The position numbers and the translations under genes were made by a program. The notes beneath the pieces are model-generated. The model had not been told where the DNA came from, did not search any database, and saw nothing but the letters and a program-made list of their open reading frames with translations. From NCBI RefSeq assembly GCF_050633125.1, contig NZ_JBOEFX010000054.1, positions 1 through 64,000 of the forward strand: a DNA stretch of 64,000 nucleotides, read 5' to 3'. Origin of the DNA: Lewinella sp050633125. GTDB taxonomy: Bacteria; Bacteroidota; Bacteroidia; Chitinophagales; Saprospiraceae. Below, in pieces: positions 1 through 7,557 of this stretch; within the stretch, counting starts at the first letter, position 1; each line of letters starts with the position of its first letter.

Positions 1-1059
1 GGATCAAACTGGTCTCCATGGACATCTTCTAAGTATTTCACGACGACCGGCGGCGGTGGTGGCTGTAATGCTCCTGCTGTAAGTCAGATAAACTCAAGCA
101 ATGTTGGTAGCACTACCGTTTCTTTAAACTATACAGGGAGTGAAGATTTTTCTATTTTCCAGTATAAAGTTGCAGGTTCTTCAACATTTACAATTGCAAA
201 TTACTCGTCAACAGGTGTTACGAATTTATCTGGATTAACTGCCGGAACGCAATATGAATACCAAGGTGGTATATGGTGTGGATCAAACTGGTCTCCATGG
301 ACATCTTCTAAATATTTCACGACGACCGGTGGTGGCGGAGGAAACGCTTACTGTAACTCAAATGGAAACACCACCAGTGATGAATGGATAAATCGTGTAC
401 AGTTTGGCGGAATTAATAATACTTCAGGCAACAATGGTGGATACGCTAACTACACCGGAACATCTACTGTTGTAAATGCGAACACTAATGTTTCTTGGAC
501 GCTTGTTCCGGGCTTTTCAAGTTCAGTTTACAGTGAATACTGGACAATTTGGATTGACTTCAACCAAGATGGCGACTTCAATGATAGTGGCGAAATGGTA
601 AGTCAAGGTAATGGTACTTCTACTATTACAGGCTCTGCCTACATTCCTAGCAATGTTCCATCTGGTTCTACTCGGATGCGTGTATCCATGAAGTACAACG
701 GCTACTCTTCTCCATGTGAAAGTTTCCAATATGGTGAAGTAGAAGATTACACTATCGTGATTGGCTCCGCGATGCCGGAGGGGGTAAATAGTTTTATTCA
801 GAACAAAAACATTTTGGGAATTCACCCTAACCCTGCTATGGAATATGTTCAGCTGGATTTTAACGCTAATAGCAGCGGAGAAGCATTGGTTGAGTTAGTT
901 AACTTGACAGGGCGGACAGTCAAATTGCTCCACAAGGAAGTATTGGAAGGGGAGAACATACTTCGTTTGAATTTATCTGATTTACCCGAGGGAACCTATA
1001 TCGTTCAAATAAAAACAGGCAAAGAGAAATTTGTCGGAAAAATTGCTGTAGTTCGGTAA
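1..1059 (+). CDS. Secreted FN3/GEVED-domain protein with T9SS type A tail (3' part only)
   Basis: The frame is open from base 1 and has no start in the window, so only the last 352 residues are seen. The first ~115 residues hold fibronectin type III-like modules ending in FTTTGGGG linkers. One linker block is repeated almost base for base at 1-50 and 280-329. Next comes a GEVED-type beta domain with the hallmark GEVEDYT at residues 245-251, and a final ~75-residue T9SS type A sorting domain (IHPNPA start, GTYIVQI near the end). Such proteins cross the outer membrane through T9SS and are anchored or released at the surface. The catalytic or binding part must lie upstream; many relatives are secreted peptidases, but nothing here shows that. 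Confidence 0.85.
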   Translation, partial: GSNWSPWTSSKYFTTTGGGGGCNAPAVSQINSSNVGSTTVSLNYTGSEDFSIFQYKVAGSSTFTIANYSSTGVTNLSGLTAGTQYEYQGGIWCGSNWSPWTSSKYFTTTGGGGGNAYCNSNGNTTSDEWINRVQFGGINNTSGNNGGYANYTGTSTVVNANTNVSWTLVPGFSSSVYSEYWTIWIDFNQDGDFNDSGEMVSQGNGTSTITGSAYIPSNVPSGSTRMRVSMKYNGYSSPCESFQYGEVEDYTIVIGSAMPEGVNSFIQNKNILGIHPNPAMEYVQLDFNANSSGEALVELVNLTGRTVKLLHKEVLEGENILRLNLSDLPEGTYIVQIKTGKEKFVGKIAVVR

Positions 1060-1109
1060 ATTGAATCATTGAGAACCAATAGCCAATATTTAACTCTACT
1101 CTTTCGACT

Positions 1110-1142
1110 AGAGGCTGTCTTTTAAGAAGGCAGCCTCTTTTT
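1110..1142 (+). terminator. Rho-independent terminator after the FN3/GEVED gene
   Basis: AGAGGCTG-CTT pairs with AAG-CAGCCTCT around a short loop, with a T-run directly after the stem. It lies 50 bases past the stop codon. Confidence 0.85.
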
Positions 1143-1257
1143 CTGGTCATGTAGGATGTTTTATTACTATACCAGAAAACCCTTAGCTCACATTAATCGT
1201 ACAAATGCGTAATCGCATTCATACGATCAGGGTCAAAATTAGCGCAGGACAATGCCC

Positions 1258-1539
1258 CTAAATAATCTCCGGAAAATCATCGTCCTCCTCTTCGGGAAAG
1301 TTGCGCTCAAAAGCCGCGGCAAAGTCTTGGTCCATTTCCTGAAAATGACTCATTACCTTTTCAATAAAGGGTTCATCGACCAGTTGGCGGAGTTCATTCA
1401 GGCTGTTGGTCTTTTCGGTGGGGCGGAATTTGTAGGTCTGCTCGAAATGGTTGTTTTCAAACTTAATGGACAGACGGGTGTCGGTCTTGAAAACGGTGAT
1501 TTTGAGAATAGGATGATCGAGGTAACCTAAAATTCGCAT
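1258..1539 (-). CDS. Small conserved acidic-tailed protein, function unknown
   Basis: A 93-residue soluble protein. The frame runs back to 1593, but the stretch before the Met at 1539 (MRILGYLDHP) overlaps a degenerate intergenic repeat phrase and looks untranslated, so 1539 is the preferred start. The N-terminal half looks beta-rich (KITVFKTDTRLSIKFENN) and the rest is helical, ending in an acidic EEEDDD cluster. There is no signal peptide or membrane segment. It sits alone between a terminated plus-strand gene and ald on the minus strand. I do not recognise a family with a known role. The composition and codon use resemble the neighbours, so it is probably a real gene. Confidence 0.6.
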   Translation of the reverse strand: MRILGYLDHPILKITVFKTDTRLSIKFENNHFEQTYKFRPTEKTNSLNELRQLVDEPFIEKVMSHFQEMDQDFAAAFERNFPEEEDDDFPEII

Positions 1540-1579
1540 AGGAGTGGGGGATGAGTGGGCGTGTTCAAAATTGAGTATA

Positions 1580-1609
1580 TCGCGCAGAGACACAGAGGCG
1601 CAGAGATTT
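1580..1609. repeat. Intergenic CTCTGTGTCTCTGCG-type phrase (copy A, minus orientation)
   Basis: Read on the minus strand this stretch gives CTCTGCGCCTCTGTGTCTC followed by TGCGCG. Similar phrases occur at 12888-12952 and 63211-63240, always between genes. Confidence 0.55.
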
Positions 1610-1747
1610 TTATTAGAAGACTCAGGGAGCTAGAACTCTGCAATTAATAGTAGTCAGACTCGCATTGATGAATACACTCGAATGAGTAACTCCTAACTCC
1701 TCAACTTAGACTTACAGCCTGAGATAAAGAGTTAGGAGTCTAATATG

Positions 1748-2860
1748 TTACAATACGTCTTCTAATGGCGTGTAATCCAAGTTGAAGGCTTCCGCTACTG
1801 CTTTGTAAACTACCTTGCCATCAACGACGTTGAGTCCAAGAGATAGCGGCTGATTCTCACGGCAAGCTTTTTGCCAGCCTTTGTCGGCCAATTGGATTGC
1901 GTAAGGCAGCGTTGCATTGGTCAAGGCGAGGGTGGAAGTATAAGGCACTGCACCAGGCATGTTGGCCACACAGTAGTGTACCACTTCGTCGATCACGAAA
2001 GTAGGATCAGCGTGGGTAGTGGGTTTACACGTTTCGATACAACCACCTTGATCTACGGCTACGTCTACGAGTACCGTTCCGGGGCGCATATCTTTAAGCA
2101 TCGCGCGCGTAATGAGGTTAGGAGCTTTTGCACCAGGAATCAAGACCGCACCGATGATAAGGTCGGCTGTTTTGATCAACTCACGGATATTGTACTCATT
2201 GGAATAGAGCGTCTTCACGTTAGCTGGCATAGTATCGCTCAGGTAACGGAGGCGAGGCAAACTGATGTCAAGGATAGTTACGTCGGCACCCAATCCAGCA
2301 GCCATCTTTGCTGCTTCAGTGCCTACAACACCGCCGCCCAGAACGATCACTTTGCCAGGCATAACCCCAGGTACACCACCTAGCAGTACGCCACGACCAC
2401 CCATAGGTTTTTCGAGGTACTTGGCACCTTCCTGGATGCTCATCCGGCCAGCGACTTCACTCATAGGTACGAGTAGGGGCAAGCTACGGTTGGGTAACTC
2501 TACGGTTTCGTAAGCCAAGCAAGTAGCGCCACTTTCAATCATGGCATTGGTGAGTGGCTCGTGAGAAGCAAAGTGAAAATAGGTAAAGAGCAGTTGGTCT
2601 TTTTTGATGAGTTTGTACTCCGACTCAATCGGCTCTTTGACCTTGATGATCATTTCAGCAATAGCATAAACGTCCTCAATGGTAGGAAGAAGTGTAGCTC
2701 CGGCATTAGAATAATCATCATCGGCAAAACCACTACCCATACCGGCAGTTGCTTGAACATAGATTTCATGGCCACGCTTCTTTAGTTCCATCACTCCGGC
2801 AGGAGTAAGTGCTACGCGGTTCTCGTTGTTCTTGATTTCCTTAGGAACACCAATGATCAT
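1748..2860 (-). CDS. ald: Alanine dehydrogenase
   Basis: Catalyses the reversible NAD-dependent oxidative deamination of L-alanine to pyruvate and ammonia in the cytoplasm. The protein is 370 residues, the usual family length, and matches from the first residues (MIIGVPKEIK). The substrate and catalytic residues of characterised enzymes fall at their usual positions: Arg15, Lys75, His96 and Asp270. The NAD-binding Rossmann motif GGGVVG is at 175-180. It stands alone, with a -7 box about 100 bases upstream of the start. A hairpin with a T-run (2991-3028) lies further upstream. Confidence 0.97.
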   Translation of the reverse strand: MIIGVPKEIKNNENRVALTPAGVMELKKRGHEIYVQATAGMGSGFADDDYSNAGATLLPTIEDVYAIAEMIIKVKEPIESEYKLIKKDQLLFTYFHFASHEPLTNAMIESGATCLAYETVELPNRSLPLLVPMSEVAGRMSIQEGAKYLEKPMGGRGVLLGGVPGVMPGKVIVLGGGVVGTEAAKMAAGLGADVTILDISLPRLRYLSDTMPANVKTLYSNEYNIRELIKTADLIIGAVLIPGAKAPNLITRAMLKDMRPGTVLVDVAVDQGGCIETCKPTTHADPTFVIDEVVHYCVANMPGAVPYTSTLALTNATLPYAIQLADKGWQKACRENQPLSLGLNVVDGKVVYKAVAEAFNLDYTPLEDVL

Positions 2861-2959
2861 GTGGTGGTAAGTTTAGTGCAGGAGCAGTAGAAGCCCCTTG
2901 GTTAAGGCATATGTTGAGGGGAAGGACAACGTTTGCCTCCCTTGTCTCAAATTTCGCGG

Positions 2960-2967
2960 CAAAGATA
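2960..2967 (-). promoter_or_regulatory. Candidate -7 box (TATCTTTG) for ald
   Basis: Matches the Bacteroidota TAnnTTTG element on the minus strand, about 93 bases before the ald ATG. I see no convincing -33 TTG at the expected distance, so this is a partial match. Confidence 0.5.
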
Positions 2968-2990
2968 GGAAGAAGGAATAAGACTTAGTA

Positions 2991-3028
2991 TAAAAAAAGG
3001 CCCGTTTACGAAACGAGCCTTTTTTTTA
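2991..3028. terminator. Bidirectional terminator-like hairpin between divergent genes
   Basis: A-run, GGC-C-CGTTT, three-base loop, AAACG-A-GCC, then eight T. Both strands carry a T-run after the stem. It lies between the divergently transcribed ald and zinc-ribbon genes, where no transcript would be expected to end. Confidence 0.7.
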
Positions 3029-3119
3029 CATAACCTTTTTAACAAATTGTAATCTTACTGAGTGTAAAACAAGAAGTGTGCCAAAATATGATTTTCAAAT
3101 ATTAACTATCTTGGCGCTT

Positions 3120-3962
3120 ATGAAGACTTGCGCTAATTGTCAGACCAGTTTGCCACCAGAGGCTCGCTTTTGCCATCAATGTGGGGCACTTCAGCTATCT
3201 AGCTTGAAGCCTGCTACCGCTACCCCCACATGGGACTGGGAAGCACCACTTGTGCAACAAGCATTTGCCCGGTTTCAGGAACGGTTGAATGAAAGGGTAG
3301 CTTGCGAACAAGACGAGACTCAACTACCGCAATACCAGGAACGTCTTTACGAAAGTAATTACAGAGAAACGGTACAAAGACGACTCTTGCAGTGGGAAGA
3401 AAGCCTCACTATATCTCCTCACCAAACAGAACAGCAACGTCATTTGCGTGAGCTTCGTCATTTGTGTGATGATTTACTCGATTTTTTCTTCATCATCCAT
3501 TGCGCGGATATCAATAAGATTGTACTGCCTCAGGTGTTGTTGCGCTATCAGCAATTGCCGGTGCAAGAGGTTGATCTTGGCGAAATGGCACTCGCATTTT
3601 TGGATTTTGAACACGAGGAAGAACGTTTGTATACGGATTTTGTAAAGATGCCCGTCAATAAGATTCGCAACGCTGGCAAAGCATTTCTTTTCCCCGAAAG
3701 GGAAGAAAAAATATGGTTTATCTGTGATCAAAGCCTGTTGGGTAATGCAAAAAAAGGTTTTGCGATGACCGAAAAGGCGCTCTACTGGAAATCGGGCCTG
3801 CAAGCAGCACAGCGCGTATATTATCACAAACTTTTTGCCCTGTCGAAAGAAAAAGAATGGCTTCTCATCAATGAACTCTATTTCAATGCGTCGCCTAGCC
3901 TCAATACCAAAATGATTTGGTTGCTTCGCCGATTGTCGCGGCTCCTTCGTGCAGATTTGTAG
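3120..3962 (+). CDS. Zinc-ribbon protein of unknown function
   Basis: A 280-residue soluble protein. The start is placed at the ATG at 3120 because the zinc ribbon begins at once (CxxC at residues 3-6 and a second CxxC about ten residues later); the frame extends 14 codons upstream but crosses a near-match to a -7 box (TATCTTGG, 3107-3114). After the ribbon comes a helical, Glu/Arg-rich region with several LLQWEE- or RHLCDDLLDFF-type segments, and a basic amphipathic end (MIWLLRRLSRLLR) that could touch membrane. No known catalytic motif is visible. Ribbons of this type usually stabilise or mediate protein or nucleic-acid contacts; the role here is unknown. Confidence 0.75.
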   Translation: MKTCANCQTSLPPEARFCHQCGALQLSSLKPATATPTWDWEAPLVQQAFARFQERLNERVACEQDETQLPQYQERLYESNYRETVQRRLLQWEESLTISPHQTEQQRHLRELRHLCDDLLDFFFIIHCADINKIVLPQVLLRYQQLPVQEVDLGEMALAFLDFEHEEERLYTDFVKMPVNKIRNAGKAFLFPEREEKIWFICDQSLLGNAKKGFAMTEKALYWKSGLQAAQRVYYHKLFALSKEKEWLLINELYFNASPSLNTKMIWLLRRLSRLLRADL

Positions 3963-4026
3963 ACCATTTGTAGCCTTCCTTGCTAAAGATTTATAGCCAT
4001 TGCAGGTTAATAAGCAGCAGGCCCGT

Positions 4027-4034
4027 TATCTTTG
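4027..4034 (+). promoter_or_regulatory. -7 box (TATCTTTG) for the FG-GAP gene
   Basis: Perfect TAnnTTTG ending 10 bases before the ATG at 4045, which implies a very short or absent 5' leader. Confidence 0.6.
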
Positions 4035-4044
4035 AGGCTCTCTA

Positions 4045-6318
4045 ATGAACTACTTTATGAACACTACGCTTCGCTACTTTCTTTTCTTTTCCCTCTTTCT
4101 CTACGCTATCCCTTCAGGAACTGCTCAGAATATTAATTTCGAGCGCCGTTTTCCTACGGTTACCCAAAACGGTAGCCCTTCCTCATTGGGGTTCACTGGC
4201 GGCTTGAATAGCCCACAGTTTTCAACAGTAGATCTCAATAATGATGGGCAGAAAGACCTTTTTGCATTTGACAGGGTAGGGGATGTAGCAATGGGATTCA
4301 CAAAGGACAGCAACGGAAAATGGCAGCTGCGGCCAGACTTGCTGGTCAACTTTCCGGCTTTTGATTCTTGGGTTCTGCTTCGTGATTACAACAATGATGG
4401 TATTGAAGACATTTTTACCTATAATCGCAATGTGGCCTCTGGTGTTCAAGTTTACACCGGCAGTTATTCGCCGGAAGGCATCATTGATTTTGAACGATTT
4501 TATTTTGACAATGAGTTGAATATCATTTTTGTGCCTACTCCCGGAGGTGCAGATACACAGCTTTATATTAGCAATATCGACTATCCGAATATAGCAGATA
4601 TTGACTGTGATGGCGATCTTGATATACTTACCTTCAATATCAGCGGTGGCTTCTTGGAATTGTACACCAACCTGTCTGTAGAAAATGGTTACGGGGCAGA
4701 CAGCCTCATTTTTGTATTGGCCGACAATTGCTACGGAGGTATTTATGAAAGTGGCCTTTCTCCTGAATTGGATTTAGCTTCTAGTGCCGGCGAATGTGCC
4801 AGTGGCATCGTTAGTGGCGAAATAGAGGACCGGCATGTAGGCTCGACCGTCCTCACATTTGATGAAGATGGTGATGGCGACCACGACTTGGTACTGGGTG
4901 ACCTTTCTTTCTCCTCCCTTACAATGGCTACCAATGGAAATAACTGTAGCGATGCCTGGATGACTTCCCAGGATATCAACTTCCCCAGCTATGATGTACC
5001 TGCTTATCTACCGCTTTTTCCTGCATCATTTTTTTTGGACATTGATGGAGATAATAAACGAGATTTAGTAGTAGCCAGTAATGAAGACAACATTGGTATT
5101 GACCACAAAAATGTATGGTACTACAAGAATGTAGGCACAGACAGCAATCCCAACTTTGATTTCCGCCAGGATGATTTTTTGGTTGGAGGAATGATAGACC
5201 TGGGGACACGCTCTCACCCTGCATTATTGGATTACAATGCCGATGGGCTACAAGATTTAGTGGTAGGTAACTTCTCTTTTTATGCAGAGCTAGGATTCAA
5301 AAACAGCCGCCTGTATTTATACGAAAACACAGGGTCAGCAGAATCTCCTGCCTTTACCCTGGTGAGTGAAGACTATTTGGGAATGGCCCAGTACAATGGC
5401 ACGGTCCCCGGCACAGGCACCTACGCTTTCTCGCCTGCCTTTGGCGACTTGGACGGCGATGGTGATGATGATGCTTTGGTCGGAGATATTGAAGGCAAGC
5501 TGTTTTATTTTGAAAATACAGCTGGTGAAGGTCAACCCGCCGTGTTTAGCGCAGCAACTTATGGCTACATGGGTATTGATATTGGCCAAGCAGCCACTCC
5601 TGAAATCGTGGACCTCAATCGTGATGGTTTAGGGGATATCGTTATCGGTGAGAAAACCGGCAACCTCAATTATTTTCAAAATGTAGGAACCATAGGAGCA
5701 GCCATGTTTGGCAATGATGAAGAGATTGCGCCTAATGTCCGTCAACTGGGGCAGGTCGATGCTCGGATACCTGGCTTCTCGGTGGGCTATTCAACGACCT
5801 TTTTTGTAGACATTAATGGAGCGTATCACCTGTTTCTAGGTACACAGTCCGGCTCACTAGAATACTACCGCGATATTGAAGGGCACCTCGATGGCTCGGC
5901 GTTTACAACCGTTAGTGAAAACCTGCTCGATCGCAATGAAGGAATCTATACCCACCCCGTCTTGTGGGACTGGAACGGCGACGACTTCTTCGATCTTATG
6001 CTGGGGAATGAAAGGGGAGGAGTGAGCTTCTTCGCTACCAACTTCTTACCAGACGGCACGGTGGATGCAGAAAACATCGTCGATCAAGCTACCACGTGGG
6101 AGCTGTACCCGAACCCGGTAAGTGATCAGCTATTCCTTAGGGGCAAAGATCTTCATGAAGGCACATTAAGCCTTTACGATCAACAGGGCCGCATTTTATG
6201 GCAATCGGCATCTTCTTCTACTACACAGATAGACGTCAGTAAATACCCTGCTGGATTGTATTTTTTACAGTTGCGTACATCAACGGGGAGTTCTGTGAAG
6301 AAGATCGTGGTGGAGTAG
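4045..6318 (+). CDS. Secreted FG-GAP/VCBS repeat protein with T9SS type A tail
   Basis: A 757-residue exported protein. A signal peptide (hydrophobic LRYFLFFSLFLYAI, Ala-Gln cleavage near residue 28) is followed by about ten FG-GAP/VCBS blades, each with a calcium-binding DxDxDG-type loop (for example DLNNDGQKD, DYNNDGIED, DLDGDGDDD, DWNGDDFFD). The family forms seven-bladed, integrin-alpha-like propellers used in surface adhesion or as a scaffold. The last ~75 residues are a T9SS type A sorting domain (LYPNPVSDQL start, GLYFLQL near the end). A second ATG at 4057 is possible. It is monocistronic. The ligand cannot be read from sequence. Confidence 0.9.
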   Translation: MNYFMNTTLRYFLFFSLFLYAIPSGTAQNINFERRFPTVTQNGSPSSLGFTGGLNSPQFSTVDLNNDGQKDLFAFDRVGDVAMGFTKDSNGKWQLRPDLLVNFPAFDSWVLLRDYNNDGIEDIFTYNRNVASGVQVYTGSYSPEGIIDFERFYFDNELNIIFVPTPGGADTQLYISNIDYPNIADIDCDGDLDILTFNISGGFLELYTNLSVENGYGADSLIFVLADNCYGGIYESGLSPELDLASSAGECASGIVSGEIEDRHVGSTVLTFDEDGDGDHDLVLGDLSFSSLTMATNGNNCSDAWMTSQDINFPSYDVPAYLPLFPASFFLDIDGDNKRDLVVASNEDNIGIDHKNVWYYKNVGTDSNPNFDFRQDDFLVGGMIDLGTRSHPALLDYNADGLQDLVVGNFSFYAELGFKNSRLYLYENTGSAESPAFTLVSEDYLGMAQYNGTVPGTGTYAFSPAFGDLDGDGDDDALVGDIEGKLFYFENTAGEGQPAVFSAATYGYMGIDIGQAATPEIVDLNRDGLGDIVIGEKTGNLNYFQNVGTIGAAMFGNDEEIAPNVRQLGQVDARIPGFSVGYSTTFFVDINGAYHLFLGTQSGSLEYYRDIEGHLDGSAFTTVSENLLDRNEGIYTHPVLWDWNGDDFFDLMLGNERGGVSFFATNFLPDGTVDAENIVDQATTWELYPNPVSDQLFLRGKDLHEGTLSLYDQQGRILWQSASSSTTQIDVSKYPAGLYFLQLRTSTGSSVKKIVVE

Positions 6319-6538
6319 GTTGGACCTTAGGCACTATCTCTACTTTTTTACCGCAGAGGAACTACACTGCATCCGTCTGCACTAAATAAATGCGCTATGT
6401 GTCTATGTGATAATAATAACACTAACCTCTCTCAGTACATAGACACCTAGGGATAGGTAGACCTGAGTCTACGTAAAAGAATCATCCGCTGTGTCTCATG
6501 TGGTAAAAAGAATGTCTTGATAGCTGGAAAATAGTAGC

Positions 6539-7300
6539 CTATTTCTTGATCGTGAAATAAAAAGTACTCCCTTTCCCAAGTTCACTCTTTACCCAGATTT
6601 TACCATTATGGCTCTCTACAATTCGCTTGCATAGCGCCAAGCCAATCCCCGTGCCTTTGTCATCTACCTCTCTGGGAATCAGGCGGGTAAAAAGCTCAAA
6701 GATTTTTTGGTGGTTCTCAGGCGCGATACCGATTCCCTGGTCAGCGATAGAAAATTGCCAGTAGTCCTTTTTGTCAACTGCTTCAATATGGATTTGATTG
6801 GAGGTGTCTTCTTTGCCAAAATAGATCGCATTGGCCAGCAGATTTTGGAACAGTTGGGTAATCCCCATGCGATGGCCCTGAAATTCTTCCGGCAACCCAT
6901 TGGTGGTCACCGTAGCGGCTCCTTTCTCTATGTTGTGTCGCAAATTGTACTTCACAATCTCCAGCATAGGGAGCGTCTTCACCCTTTGGCGTTCTACCAT
7001 ACGGCCTGCCCGCGAGTACTCCAATAAATCCTTAATGAGCTGTTGTAACCGTTTGACACCAAAGGTAACGTGCTGGAAATATTCTTCGATATCAACAGGG
7101 ATATTCTCTTTTTCAAGCTCTTGGCGAATAATACCAAGGTAGCCCTCTACAGTACGAAGAGGCGCTTGTAAATCATGGCTGGCAACATAAGCAAAATGTT
7201 CTAAATCCTGATTGCTCTGTTGAAGGTCTTTGATTTGCTGCTGTAATTCCGCGATCAATAGATCTTTTTCAGCCCCTTTTGAAAGTTGGTCGTCGGGCAT
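6539..7300 (-). CDS. Soluble sensor-less histidine kinase
   Basis: A 253-residue cytoplasmic histidine kinase. A short coiled coil (residues ~13-35) leads into the HisKA H-box YVASHDLQAPL with the phosphoacceptor His42. It is followed by a HATPase_c domain with the N box (FQNLLANAIYF), G1 (ADQGIGIAPE), F box (FELFTRL) and G2 (GTGIGLALCKRIV). There is no input domain and no membrane segment. It therefore probably receives its signal through a partner, or is the kinase part of a phytochrome-like or PAS kinase family that has lost its sensor. No response regulator is adjacent. The start is the ATG at 7300: the frame extends to a GTG at 7330, but that codon overlaps a perfect -7 box. Confidence 0.85.
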   Translation of the reverse strand: MPDDQLSKGAEKDLLIAELQQQIKDLQQSNQDLEHFAYVASHDLQAPLRTVEGYLGIIRQELEKENIPVDIEEYFQHVTFGVKRLQQLIKDLLEYSRAGRMVERQRVKTLPMLEIVKYNLRHNIEKGAATVTTNGLPEEFQGHRMGITQLFQNLLANAIYFGKEDTSNQIHIEAVDKKDYWQFSIADQGIGIAPENHQKIFELFTRLIPREVDDKGTGIGLALCKRIVESHNGKIWVKSELGKGSTFYFTIKK

Positions 7301-7329
7301 TTTTTTCGTGCTTGTTCTATAAGACAGCA

Positions 7330-7337
7330 CAAAGGTA
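7330..7337 (-). promoter_or_regulatory. -7 box (TACCTTTG) for the histidine kinase
   Basis: Perfect TAnnTTTG on the minus strand, 30 bases before the ATG at 7300; it supports that start over the upstream GTG. Confidence 0.6.
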
Positions 7338-7343
7338 AGGAAA

Positions 7344-7393
7344 AGGTGTAAGGGTGTAAAAGTTAAAATAATAACCCTTGCACCCTTACACTT
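7344..7393. repeat. Inverted repeat upstream of the histidine kinase
   Basis: TGTAAGGGTG (7347-7356) pairs perfectly with CACCCTTACA (7381-7390). With flanking and wobble pairs the stem reaches about 16 bp over an 18-base A/T-rich loop. Confidence 0.7.
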
Positions 7394-7426
7394 AAGTTCC
7401 TAATCTGGCTGGTTTATTTGGCTTGC

Positions 7427-7543
7427 ATTCACGACCCACCCCAACCCCTCCCTGCTAGGCGAGGGGCTTTCAAAATCAACACTTTATAGACTGCTAGTCC
7501 TCCCTCCATCAAAAGGGAGGGAGCTAGAGGGTGGGTCGTGAAT
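7427..7543. repeat. 117-bp element with 15-bp terminal inverted repeats
   Basis: ATTCACGACCCACCC (7427-7441) is the exact reverse complement of 7529-7543. Inside are two smaller hairpins, CCCCTC/GAGGGG on the left and TCCCTCC/GGGAGGGA on the right. It lies between the histidine kinase and the prolyl oligopeptidase stop and has no coding capacity. It looks like a non-autonomous or REP-type palindromic element; I see no clear target duplication. Confidence 0.7.
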
Positions 7544-7557
7544 ATCCCAACCAGCCC

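Noticed and set aside
1..330. CRISPR array or satellite at the window start
   Set aside because: The repeated blocks are in frame and translate into FN3 modules; spacing and content are those of a protein repeat.
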